From CAYZXK01 sp964482395 (GTDB taxonomy: Bacteria > Planctomycetota > Phycisphaerae > UBA1845 > Fen-1342): 13,590 nucleotides of DNA. The stretch lies in the NCBI GenBank assembly GCA_964482395.1, contig CAYZXK010000039.1:1-13590 (forward strand), in the 5' to 3' direction. Shown here one piece after another: positions 1-7,368 of the stretch. Position numbers and translations under genes: made by a program. The notes under the pieces were generated by a model, which was not told the DNA's origin, made no database searches, and saw only the letters and a program-made list of their open reading frames with translations. Numbering within the stretch: the first letter of the stretch is position 1; each line of letters starts with the position of its first letter.

Positions 1-75
1 AATGCCCTTCTTAACCCGCAACAATTACACACGGGAATTGACGTTACCCGCGGGTCCCCCCGCCAAGGGGCAAAT

Positions 76-111
76 CCCTCCCACAGCGCGGGTCGGCTTC
101 CGCTGGGAGGG
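76..111. other. Stem-loop in the leader region of the first prepilin gene
   Basis: An 8-bp perfect stem (CCCTCCCA at 76-83 pairs with TGGGAGGG at 104-111) is extended by GCG/CGC across a two-base bulge, closing a loop of about 12 bases. No T-run follows, so it is not a canonical intrinsic terminator. It may end a transcript from outside the window or be a 5' leader structure of the gene starting at 283. The rest of 1-282 holds no convincing gene; a weak -10-like TAGAAT at 186-191 has no good -35 partner. Confidence 0.3.
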
Positions 112-282
112 CGGTGCAGATATGGCTAATTGTTCGTGCAAAATGCCCCAGGCCCGAAAACACTGGTACCCATTCGACCGATTGCTAGAATTATGTGTGG
201 CTGTGCGGCGGGATCCGGGCGCCGATGCGCCTGATTCGCCCCAGCCTGGCAGCGGGCGTAAAGGCAGATAGGAGCTACCGGG

Positions 283-1356
283 ATGGCTACGCGGGACCAG
301 GCACGCCGCGCGGGATCGGGCTTCACGCTCATCGAGCTGCTGGTGGTGGTCGCCATTATCGCCCTGCTGGTCTCGATTCTGATGCCGGCGATGGGGAAAG
401 TCCGGGAGCAAGGCAAAAAGGCCAAGTGCGGCGCCAACCTGCATTCCATTGGTCAGGCGGTGGCCAGTTGCTGGGCCGATTACAACGACTTCGGGCCGAG
501 CTGGGACGACGGCGAGGCCGACCTGACGCCCACTGCGGTCTTGTACTCATGGGTGGACACGCTGTTTGACCTGGGCTACACCGGCAATCCGGACATCCAG
601 ATCTGCCCTAAGGACCAGCGGCCGGATGAACTTACGTACCTGCATGCCAAGGCTTGGGGCTATAACTTCGTGCGGGAGTTTATGCACGGCGAGAATCTCC
701 GCCCCGGGATACGCACCAGCTACGCCATTAATGCTCAGATGCATTTCAATTTCCGCGAAGAGCGGTACAAGGACCCGTCCCGCCAGGTCTTCGCGGCTGA
801 CGGGTGGTGGACCTGGTTCGGTTCACTGAATGCCGCCTGGCTTATGTTTCCCACCGTCTTCAAAGGTAATCCGCCCAAGTGGGACTGGCCGAACGCGGCG
901 GGCGTGGCGGTCGGCTGGCGACACGGCAGCGAACGCAGCACCATGCTGCTGCTCTGCGACGGCCACGTGGCCAACCTGGTTCCTAATCGGACCGGACTGA
1001 GCAACATCGCCAGCCTGGCCTACGGCACGGTCGACACCATCCGCTACTTTACCTGGTTGCCCGGTGAACACCCGAGCCGGTGGCACTACGATACATACGA
1101 CCGCCCAGTCCTGGGCATGAAAAACCCTTATCGCGACACCACCCTGGACGACCGGGGAATCCTTCCCCGCTGGGCGTACATCAAAATGGACCAGGGAAGG
1201 TGGTCCGGCGGCAAATGGCTGGCCGGTCCTTGCACAACCATGGGAAGGTGCGAAAACCTCTTCCCGTTCGCCTATCCGGATGAGCTGTGCGCAGTTTGGC
1301 GGACTCAACACCGGGCTTGGACCAAACTGCCGGCCGACCCCAAGGATCGCAACTAG
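283..1356 (+). CDS. Prepilin-type N-terminal cleavage/methylation protein (DGHV class)
   Basis: A 357-residue pseudopilin-like protein. The prepilin peptidase site is G13/F14 with the conserved Glu at +5 (E18), followed by the hydrophobic helix FTLIELLVVVAIIALLVSIL. After that comes the CxxNLHSIG region (C49 to G57) typical of planctomycetal and verrucomicrobial prepilins. The C-terminal DGHV signature is at 226-229, preceded by a histidine as in the H-x-DG family. Members are exported, cleaved by a PilD-like peptidase and assembled in a pseudopilus or held in the membrane; the role of the large globular part is unknown. AGGAG lies about 10 bases before the ATG, supporting this start. The stop is followed 12 bases later by the zinc-ribbon gene, so the two are probably co-transcribed. 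The protein extends about 130 residues past DGHV, longer than usual. Confidence 0.9.
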   Translation: MATRDQARRAGSGFTLIELLVVVAIIALLVSILMPAMGKVREQGKKAKCGANLHSIGQAVASCWADYNDFGPSWDDGEADLTPTAVLYSWVDTLFDLGYTGNPDIQICPKDQRPDELTYLHAKAWGYNFVREFMHGENLRPGIRTSYAINAQMHFNFREERYKDPSRQVFAADGWWTWFGSLNAAWLMFPTVFKGNPPKWDWPNAAGVAVGWRHGSERSTMLLLCDGHVANLVPNRTGLSNIASLAYGTVDTIRYFTWLPGEHPSRWHYDTYDRPVLGMKNPYRDTTLDDRGILPRWAYIKMDQGRWSGGKWLAGPCTTMGRCENLFPFAYPDELCAVWRTQHRAWTKLPADPKDRN

Positions 1357-1368
1357 CGGAGATCCGAT

Positions 1369-1788
1369 GTGCCAAGAAGCCAGCGACAGTTGATCCTGGG
1401 TCTGGTCGCGCTGATTGCCGTGATCGCCGCCGCATACGCTCTGCTAAGGAGCGGACAGAAGCCGGTGGGGATCTCGACCGAGTTCAGCGAGTATGGCGTG
1501 TGCCTGGCGTGCAAGTATGAGGGGCAGGTTGACTACCCGCGTGAGCAGCCCGCGCCCCACCGCTGCCCCAAGTGCGGCCAGCAGGCTTTCTACCCGCTGT
1601 ACTTCTGCTTCGACTGCAAACGCCGGTTCGTCCCGGCCCTGGAACGGAATGATCCCGCACAGCCGGCGCGCGTGCCGCTGATAATTGCCTGCCCCAACTG
1701 CACCAGCTCTCGCGTGTCGCCTTTCCTGGGCGGCCAGGCCGGCTACGAGCCCGAGGGCCCGGACGTCCCGCTGCCCCACTGGCCTTGA
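1369..1788 (+). CDS. Membrane-anchored double zinc-ribbon protein
   Basis: A 139-residue protein of unknown function. One N-terminal transmembrane helix (about 7-27) is followed by a soluble part with four CxxC knuckles: C45/C48 with C66/C69, and C80/C83 with C108/C111. These would form two rubredoxin-like zinc ribbons. The start is GTG, supported by GGAG at 1358-1361 with a 7-base spacer; the ATG two bases earlier (1367) leads at once to a stop. It follows the prepilin by 12 bases, which suggests an operon. The gene at 3250 has the same layout (MPR start, one helix, four knuckles) and also follows a prepilin, so the pairing seems meaningful. The tail after the last knuckle is rich in Gly, Pro and acidic residues. 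Whether the ribbons face the cytoplasm or periplasm cannot be told. No named family recognised. Confidence 0.85.
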   Translation: MPRSQRQLILGLVALIAVIAAAYALLRSGQKPVGISTEFSEYGVCLACKYEGQVDYPREQPAPHRCPKCGQQAFYPLYFCFDCKRRFVPALERNDPAQPARVPLIIACPNCTSSRVSPFLGGQAGYEPEGPDVPLPHWP

Positions 1789-1970
1789 GCATCCCGCTCC
1801 AAGGTGGGCTGCCCTTGGTGGGCCGGTGGTCCGAGCGGCGGGGCTCCACGATTCCCGCCGTACCTGTCGCGGTCCCCGGGAACGCTCGGCTAGCGTCTTT
1901 GTCTTGCCTGGTTGGCAGTGTAAGCTGGTAATGGTGTGGTCGGCGGGGCCGAGCCGTCGACCCGCATGAC

Positions 1971-1976
1971 AGGAAG
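1971..1976 (+). promoter_or_regulatory. Ribosome binding site that decides the start at 1985
   Basis: AGGAAG lies 8 bases before the GTG at 1985. The in-frame GTG at 1976 overlaps this motif and so lacks its own binding site, which makes 1985 the better start for the second prepilin. Confidence 0.55.
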
Positions 1977-1984
1977 TGCCAGTC

Positions 1985-2902
1985 GTGATCGCGCCCAGGC
2001 GAGGGCTTGCCGTACCGGGTCAGCACCCAGCAGCCTTCACCCTGATCGAGCTGCTGGTGGTGGTCGCCATTATTTCTTTGCTGATCAGCCTACTTCTGCC
2101 AGCCCTGGGCAAAGCCCGCGAGCAGACCCGGGCACTCAAATGCGCTGCCAACCTGCACAGTATCGGGCTGGGGGCCCAGATGTACCTGTCGGCCAACGGT
2201 CGCTACGTGCAGCCACAGTTCTTCCCGGAGCAATGCGGGGAGGGCCGGTTCACCTTTTACGAGCCGGACGCGTGGCTCACCGGCGAAAAGACCATTCCCG
2301 CCGGCGAAGACAGCGCGGTCTGGGATTGCCCCAACGCCGTCAAACGGCGTACAAGCTGGAAAGACCCCGATCGTCAGCCGGCTGACCTGCGCTACCAGTT
2401 CCTCAGCTACGGGGCCAATGACTGGGGTCTAGGGGAAAGAGGATGTGACTTGGACATGGGGGGCCATTGCGATCGGCCGTTGCTGTCGGGCATGATGGAT
2501 TGGGTGGACACGGCCAATGACTGGTGGGGGGTACGCGAAAGCGACGTCGGCCGGCCCGGCAAGTGGATATGCTTCTCGGAATCCAACCGCGACGGCAACT
2601 GGGATCAGGTAATCTCCCAGGACCTCCGCGACTGGTGCTGGGCCAATGGCGAGGCCCCCGGGGCCATCCATCCCCGGCTGAACACCTTCGGGGCCAACGT
2701 GTGCTTCTTCGACGGCCACGTCGAGTGGTACCCGACCTTCAAGCGGGCCGACATCAATTACGACTCGGAAGGCATGAAGCAGGTTGACGGCATCATGATC
2801 TCCGACGCGCCCGACTCGCTACATCCGCGGGGGGTTCGTGAACCCTGGCGGATGATGTGGAGTCGCGACGGCAAGCCCCACCCCAACATGCCCTACGACT
2901 AG
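1985..2902 (+). CDS. Prepilin-type N-terminal cleavage/methylation protein (DGHV class), second copy
   Basis: A 305-residue pseudopilin-like protein from GTG 1985 (308 from GTG 1976). The cleavage site is A17/F18 with Glu at +5 (E22), then a helix FTLIELLVVVAIISLLISLL and the CAANLHSIG segment shared with the protein at 283. The C-terminal part has H-P-R-L-N-T-F-G-A-N-V followed by DGHVEW (DGHV at 243-246), the standard signature of large planctomycetal prepilins. It should be processed by a prepilin peptidase and sit in the inner membrane or in a pseudopilus. Part of the helix-coding DNA (2045-2073) is identical over 29 bases to 331-359 in the first prepilin gene, which fits duplication or gene conversion. 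The rest of the globular domain has diverged strongly. The 196 bases upstream hold no gene. Confidence 0.9.
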   Translation: MIAPRRGLAVPGQHPAAFTLIELLVVVAIISLLISLLLPALGKAREQTRALKCAANLHSIGLGAQMYLSANGRYVQPQFFPEQCGEGRFTFYEPDAWLTGEKTIPAGEDSAVWDCPNAVKRRTSWKDPDRQPADLRYQFLSYGANDWGLGERGCDLDMGGHCDRPLLSGMMDWVDTANDWWGVRESDVGRPGKWICFSESNRDGNWDQVISQDLRDWCWANGEAPGAIHPRLNTFGANVCFFDGHVEWYPTFKRADINYDSEGMKQVDGIMISDAPDSLHPRGVREPWRMMWSRDGKPHPNMPYD

Positions 2903-3249
2903 CAAACCCCCGCTCTTGGCGACCCGCCACGCCTGGCCGGGCGCGGTCGGGAAGCCGTTCCCGTTTCCCTAGGCCCTGTTTTCCACCTCCGGCGGTCGTG
3001 AGTCTGGCAATATCGGACGGTCGCGAGGGCCGGTAGCGACCGGTCGGGGTTTGAACGTGACTTGCACGCAAAGCGAGGGCCGTGCGACCCTTCGGACCGA
3101 GTCTTGCATGGAAAGACCGACGACGAACACCCACATGGAATGAGGCAAACCCGAGCTTGCCCTGTGGGCCTGGGCGATGCTGGATAGGGTCGGGGCCGGT
3201 AAAATACGTCCATGCCCTTTGGCGTTCCTAAGCAAGCCCGCACTGATCG
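2903..3249. other. Intergenic stretch without a convincing gene
   Basis: About 350 bases between the second prepilin and the second zinc-ribbon gene. Open frames here are on the opposite strand, lack recognisable domains and run into coding regions. A -10-like TAAAAT at 3200-3205 could belong to a promoter for the gene at 3250, but I see no good -35 box at the right distance. A 19-codon frame (ATG 3212 to TGA 3271) overlaps the start of that gene and has no ribosome binding site. Otherwise nothing is visible. Confidence 0.4.
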
Positions 3250-3651
3250 GTGCCGCGAGTCGACGAATTGAACGCGGGGAACCAGGGTGCAAGTGCTGGA
3301 CACCGGCCGCGCCTCTGGCAGGTCGGAGCAGTAGTTTTTGTGCTGGGGGCCTTTGGGTATTCGGGCTACAGCATTTGGAAAGCGGCCCGGATTCCTGCCA
3401 GCGGTGAGCGCGACACCATCACGCTGGTGTGCGCTGCCTGCAACACCGAGTCGGTGGTTTCATCGGCCCAATTCAAAAAGCTGGCGGTCGAACCCAAGAC
3501 GAGAAGTTTTCAGTGCCCGCAGTGCGGGCAGTTGGCGGCTCGGATTGCGTCCACCCGGTGTTCCAATTGTGGCCGGGCCATCCCGCCTCAGCCGCCGGAT
3601 GCGCCTCTGGCCTGCCCGTTTTGCAAGGCCCCGCTGGGCCCGCCGGATTGA
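3250..3651 (+). CDS. Membrane-anchored double zinc-ribbon protein, second copy
   Basis: A 133-residue protein of unknown function with the same plan as the one at 1369. It has an N-terminal helix (about 23-43), then four CxxC knuckles: C61/C64, C89/C92, C104/C107 and C122/C125. The first pair of knuckles (CAAC and CPQCGQ) matches the partner protein's CLAC and CPKCGQ closely. The last two (CSNCGR and CPFCKAP) look like ordinary zinc-ribbon ends. The N-terminal cytoplasm-side segment is about 16 residues longer than in the first copy. The GTG start encodes MPR as in the paralogue but has no clear ribosome binding site. TTG 3268 is an alternative that also keeps the whole helix. It lies 347 bases after the second prepilin, so unlike the first copy it may have its own promoter. 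Confidence 0.78.
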   Translation: MPRVDELNAGNQGASAGHRPRLWQVGAVVFVLGAFGYSGYSIWKAARIPASGERDTITLVCAACNTESVVSSAQFKKLAVEPKTRSFQCPQCGQLAARIASTRCSNCGRAIPPQPPDAPLACPFCKAPLGPPD

Positions 3652-3722
3652 GACCCGCTTATCTGCTTATCGCGCCGGTCCTGGCAGGCTCGACGCGGCT
3701 GGCGGTTGGCTGGCACGGACCT

Positions 3723-4298
3723 TCACGACCCCCCGCGGATGGTGACCGGGATCTCGTGGCCAGCGGGCTTGCCAAAGAGGGATCGTTGCCTGCCGATCCG
3801 CGGGGCGGCCGCCACAAACTGATCCAGGTCCTGGAAATCCCACTTGGCCCGAGCAACCGGTCGCCCGCGGCTGTCCAGCACGCGGGCCTGGTAGGCGTCG
3901 AGCAGCGCTCGAGCGGCGAACCGGTCGCACATGGCTTCCTTGCGACGCGGGTTGCGACCGGCCGCTTTCACCAGATAGTGGTAAAACTCGTGGAGGAAAA
4001 CAAAGAGGGCCAGTTGGTAGGAATCCGCTATCACCAGGCGGTAGATTTCACGCCACCAATGGGTTTGGTTGGAGCGCGACCTGGCGATCTGCGTGCCGAG
4101 CAGGTAGGGGTAACGGACATGGCGGCCCAAATTGACCAGGATCCGCCTGGCCGCATAGTTGCAGGTGCCGGAGAAGTCCGCGCCGCGGCTGTAGCGCACC
4201 CGCACGGTCAGCCCGTCGTGTCGGTAGGGCCAGGTGTGCCGCAGGAAGAGGGTTTCCAGTCGGAGGTCGTCCAGATCGGTGTGGTTGGCGAAGTCCAT
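3723..4298 (-). CDS. Small HExxH zinc-metalloprotein (putative peptidase)
   Basis: A 191-residue protein from ATG 4298. The key motif is HEFYH (H103, E104, H107), the zinc-binding and catalytic signature of zincins. It is followed by KEAMCDRFAARALL, where E121 is a likely third ligand. The E-x-x-x-D-x-F-A pattern after HExxH recalls the ImmA/IrrE-like (M78) and related groups, but the N-terminal half (about 1-90) is not one I recognise. There is no signal peptide or membrane helix, so it is probably cytoplasmic. The frame stays open upstream to 4634, but that part is proline- and arginine-rich, lies antisense to the start of the S9 peptidase gene and is not believable as protein. The gene is convergent with the zinc-ribbon gene and divergent from the peptidase operon. 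The family call is an inference; a metal-binding fold is well supported. Confidence 0.72.
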   Translation of the reverse strand: MDFANHTDLDDLRLETLFLRHTWPYRHDGLTVRVRYSRGADFSGTCNYAARRILVNLGRHVRYPYLLGTQIARSRSNQTHWWREIYRLVIADSYQLALFVFLHEFYHYLVKAAGRNPRRKEAMCDRFAARALLDAYQARVLDSRGRPVARAKWDFQDLDQFVAAAPRIGRQRSLFGKPAGHEIPVTIRGGS

Positions 4299-4371
4299 TC
4301 CGTCTTGTGCTCTCCCGGTTATTATGAGAGCCGCGATCGACGGCGGTCGCAATACATAAGGAGCCTGTCGC
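4299..4371. promoter_or_regulatory. Divergent intergenic region, probable promoters
   Basis: These 73 bases separate two divergent genes and should hold promoters for both. On the minus strand a -10-like CATAAT (4326-4321) lies 20 bases after a -35-like TTGCGA (4352-4347); the spacer is longer than ideal. On the plus strand I see no clear box pair. Confidence 0.3.
4358..4363 (+). promoter_or_regulatory. Ribosome binding site of the S9 peptidase gene
   Basis: AAGGAG lies 8 bases before GTG 4372. It fixes the start despite the unusually long stretch (about 45 residues) before the signal-like helix of the protein. Confidence 0.65.
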
Positions 4372-6672
4372 GTGCTAAAGAGCCGTTCCTTTGAGGACTG
4401 CGAGCTGCCGCCTGGGCCGCGTTCCGGGCGTTCTGATTCCGGCTGCCCGCGGGCTGTCGCGGCTGCCCCGGCTGGCGGTCGAGCCGGAGGCGGGCGCGGC
4501 CGAACGGGGCTGATCATCCTTTGCCTGCTGGGCGGGCCGGTGTTGTGGACCGGGTGCGTGGGCTTGGCCGGTGGCCGGAAGCCGCTTACTCGCGAAGCCA
4601 TCTTTGGGCCGGAAGCGATCAACTTCAGCGGCACCCATGCCTGGGGGCTGCGCTGGCTGCCCGACGGTCAGCATTATCTTGAGCGCCGGGAGGGAGTGCT
4701 GCACCGGGTGGAGGCGGTAACTGGCGAGTCGGCCGCCCTCTACGACGCGGTGGCTCTGGAAGAAGCGCTCAGGCTGGGGGACTTCGAGCCTGCTCCGGCC
4801 AGCTTCTTGGCTCGTCATCCGACAGTGTTCACTCAGGACTACCGGGCCGCGCTGCTGAACCATGGCGGGCGGCTCTACTTCTATGTCTTCGAAGACCGGA
4901 CCCTCCGGCGTCTGACGGAGCAGCCGGCCGAGCGGCGCGAGATCACGCTCAGCCCGGACGGTCGGCGGGCAGCTTTCGTGCATGACAATAACATCTACTC
5001 GATCTGCACCGATACGGGCCGCCAGATTCAGCTTACCTACGATGGCGGTCCCGACGTGCTGAACGGCGTGCTGGACTGGGTTTATCAGGAGGAGCTTTAC
5101 GGCCGCGGCAACTGGCGGTCCTACTGGTGGTCGAAGGATGGGCGGTATATCGCTTATCTCCAGCTCGACGAGAGCTGCGTGCCGATCTATCCGCTGCTGG
5201 ATTATCTGCCCATCCATCCGCCGGTCGAGCAGCTCCGTTATCCCAAGGCCGGCGATCCAAACCCTAAAGTCCGGCTGGGAATCGTGCCGGCCCACGGCAT
5301 CGACACGGTGTGGGTCGATCTGACCGCTTACGAGGGTGAGGACATTCTGATCGTGGGCGTATCCTGGTCGCCCGACGGGAAGGTGATCTTCGCGGTCCAG
5401 GATCGCGAGCAGCGCTGGCTCGATCTGAATCGGGCCGATCCGCTGAGCGGCTCGTCGCTTACCCTGCTGCACGAGACCTCACCCGCTTGGCTCGAATATC
5501 CCGGCGCTCCGCACTGGCTGGAAGATGGCACATTCCTCTGGCTGAGCGTTGCGGATGGCTTCCACCACATCTATCGCTACGGACCCGACGGGCAGCTCAT
5601 CGCCCGGCTGACGTCCGGCCCCTGGGAGGTCGACGACCTGCACGGGGTGGATGAGGCGAGCGGCTGGGTGTACTTCACCGGGATGCGCGATAGCCCGGTG
5701 GAGAGCCACGCGTACCGAGTTTCGCTGGCTGGCGGCCAGGTGCAGCGGCTGACCGAGCCGGGATTCAGTCACCATGTGCAGTTTGATCGCGGGTTCCGGC
5801 ACTTCATCGACACTTTCAGCAACATCACCACGCCGACCAGGGTAAGGCTCTGCGACGCGGAGGGCCGATCGGTGCGGGTGATCAGCCCCAACCCGGTGCC
5901 GGAGCTGGATCGGTATGAGATCAGTTGGCCGGAGCTGGTGCGCGTGCCTACCAGCCGGGGCTATTCTCTGAACGCCAAGATCATACGTCCTCTGAAGGGC
6001 GGGCTGGGTCGGAAGCATCCGGTGCTGATGATGGTTTATGGCGGGCCGCACATGCCGATGGTGCGGAATCGCTGGTCGGGTGACGATTACGGTTGGTGTC
6101 AATGGCTGGCCCGACAGGGATACCTGTTATGGGCCTGCGACCCGCATTCGGCCAGCGGCGAGGGGATGGTCAGCGCCTGGCGGGCCCATCAGCGGCTGGG
6201 CGTCACCGAGCTGGCCGATCTGGAGGAGAGTTTGCACTGGCTGGCCGCCCACGAAAACGCGGACTTGAACCGGGTGGGCATCGTGGGTCACAGTTACGGC
6301 GGCTACATGGCTGCTTTCGCGCTGACCAACAGCCGGATGTTCAAAATGGGCATCGCTGGGTCAGCCCTGATCGACTGGCGCAACTATGACTCGGTTTACG
6401 CCGAGCGGCTCATGCGCATGCCCCAGAATAACCCGGAAGGGTACAAACGCTCCTCGGCGGCGGAGGCGGCCGCCAACCTGCACGGCCGTCTGCTGATCGT
6501 GCATGGGGCCCGCGACGACAACGTGCACCTGTCCAATATCATGCAATTCATCCGGGCCTTGCAGCAGGCCAACAAGAGCTTCGAGCTCATGATTTACCCG
6601 GATGCGGGCCACGGGGTCGGTGGTCCCCATTGGGACGAGTTGCAGCTCGATTTCATCCGCCGGAATCTGTGA
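4372..6672 (+). CDS. S9 family serine peptidase, dipeptidyl peptidase IV-like
   Basis: A 766-residue exopeptidase expected to remove N-terminal dipeptides, often X-Pro or X-Ala, outside the cytoplasm. Residues about 80-520 form the DPP-IV-type beta-propeller with LSPDGRR and WSPDGK repeats. The motif WVYQEELYGR supplies the paired glutamates E240/E241 that bind the substrate N-terminus in DPP IV. Residues about 525-766 are the alpha/beta-hydrolase domain. Its triad is S641 in GHSYGGY, D715 in HGARDDNVH and H747 in DAGHG; Y556 in VYGGP matches the oxyanion tyrosine. Length is normal for the family. The N-terminus has a basic, Gly/Ala-rich stretch, then a helix (about 46-61) ending in LWTGC, an imperfect lipobox (Trp at -3). 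It is probably membrane- or envelope-anchored. It leads a plus-strand operon with the next two genes. Confidence 0.95.
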   Translation: MLKSRSFEDCELPPGPRSGRSDSGCPRAVAAAPAGGRAGGGRGRTGLIILCLLGGPVLWTGCVGLAGGRKPLTREAIFGPEAINFSGTHAWGLRWLPDGQHYLERREGVLHRVEAVTGESAALYDAVALEEALRLGDFEPAPASFLARHPTVFTQDYRAALLNHGGRLYFYVFEDRTLRRLTEQPAERREITLSPDGRRAAFVHDNNIYSICTDTGRQIQLTYDGGPDVLNGVLDWVYQEELYGRGNWRSYWWSKDGRYIAYLQLDESCVPIYPLLDYLPIHPPVEQLRYPKAGDPNPKVRLGIVPAHGIDTVWVDLTAYEGEDILIVGVSWSPDGKVIFAVQDREQRWLDLNRADPLSGSSLTLLHETSPAWLEYPGAPHWLEDGTFLWLSVADGFHHIYRYGPDGQLIARLTSGPWEVDDLHGVDEASGWVYFTGMRDSPVESHAYRVSLAGGQVQRLTEPGFSHHVQFDRGFRHFIDTFSNITTPTRVRLCDAEGRSVRVISPNPVPELDRYEISWPELVRVPTSRGYSLNAKIIRPLKGGLGRKHPVLMMVYGGPHMPMVRNRWSGDDYGWCQWLARQGYLLWACDPHSASGEGMVSAWRAHQRLGVTELADLEESLHWLAAHENADLNRVGIVGHSYGGYMAAFALTNSRMFKMGIAGSALIDWRNYDSVYAERLMRMPQNNPEGYKRSSAAEAAANLHGRLLIVHGARDDNVHLSNIMQFIRALQQANKSFELMIYPDAGHGVGGPHWDELQLDFIRRNL

Positions 6673-6711
6673 GAGCAAGCTCCCCGCCGGGCGACGCGGA
6701 GGTCGGATGGC

Positions 6712-7368
6712 ATGCTGGAGTCCCTGCCTTACCGGGCGTTCTTCAGTTTCGAGTTTCCGGTCCGGTACCTGGGCCAGCCCTTGCCGGTCGATGGCGAGGT
6801 GGGTAAGTGGTCGGCCAGGTACCTGGCCCCGCCGCTGATCGAACTGGAGGAACGGGAGCCGCTGGCAGACGTGTACTGGGCCTGGAACGAGGACGGCTTC
6901 CGGGCGGCGTTCGACGTGCCCGACCGGACCGCCCGGCCCCGCTGCGACCCCAAACAGTGGTGGAAGGGCGACGGGCTGCGGCTGTGCATCGACACCCGCG
7001 ACGCCCGGGACGTCCGGCGGGCTACACGCTTCTGCCATTTTTTCTACCTGCTTCCGCTGGGCGGCGGACCCGACCAGCGGCAGCCGGTGGTGGGATTGCA
7101 TCGGATGAGCCGGGCCAGCCAGCCTCCGCCGCCGGTGGATCTGTCCCGGGCCAGAATTGCCGCCCAGGTGGAGCGGACCCGCTATAGCCTGGAAGTGTGG
7201 CTCCCGGCCACCTGCCTGCACGGGTGGGACCCCGCGGAACACCCGCGGATCGGACTGTTCTATAAGGTCAAGGACCTCCAACGCGGGGCCCAGCACCTGA
7301 CGGTCGATGATGAGCTGGGCTGGAACGTCGATCCCAGCACCTGGGCCACCGGGGTTCTGGTGCGGTGA
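6712..7368 (+). CDS. CBM9/DOMON-like domain protein
   Basis: A 218-residue protein that looks like a single beta-sandwich of the CBM9-like/DOMON type, folds that bind sugars or haem. Supporting elements are a DG-E-x-x-KW opening (27-33), DVYWAWNEDGFRAAF (53-67), W84-K-G-D-G-L-R-L-C-I-D-T-R (the W-x-G-D-x-x-E/R-x-x-x-D core of CBM9), FCHFFYLLP (107-115) and a final YSLEVWLPATCL strand. GGAGGT at 6698-6703 with an 8-base spacer supports the ATG. There is no signal peptide or membrane helix, which is odd for a glycan-binding module placed between two exported proteins. It may be cytoplasmic, or work in a way that does not use the Sec route. The gene lies 39 bases after the peptidase and its TGA overlaps the next start (GTGA). 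The ligand is unknown. Confidence 0.72.
   Translation: MLESLPYRAFFSFEFPVRYLGQPLPVDGEVGKWSARYLAPPLIELEEREPLADVYWAWNEDGFRAAFDVPDRTARPRCDPKQWWKGDGLRLCIDTRDARDVRRATRFCHFFYLLPLGGGPDQRQPVVGLHRMSRASQPPPPVDLSRARIAAQVERTRYSLEVWLPATCLHGWDPAEHPRIGLFYKVKDLQRGAQHLTVDDELGWNVDPSTWATGVLVR

Noticed and set aside
1799..1818. A short hairpin, CCAAGG with CCTTGG, after the first zinc-ribbon gene
   Set aside because: Only six pairs and no T-run; too weak to call a terminator.
3212..3271. A 19-codon upstream frame whose TGA overlaps a possible TTG start at 3268
   Set aside because: It could couple translation, but there is no ribosome binding site and no other support.
3429..4394. A 321-codon plus-strand frame across the metalloprotein gene
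   Set aside because: It overlaps the zinc-ribbon gene in another frame and is antisense to the HExxH protein; no domain is visible.
4299..4634. N-terminal extension of the HExxH protein to an ATG at 4634
   Set aside because: The extra 112 residues are Pro/Arg-rich and antisense to the well-supported start of the S9 peptidase, including its ribosome binding site.
4375..5472. A 365-codon open frame on the minus strand
   Set aside because: It is antisense to the beta-propeller part of the S9 peptidase, which has clear family motifs. GC-rich codon bias opens long antisense frames here.
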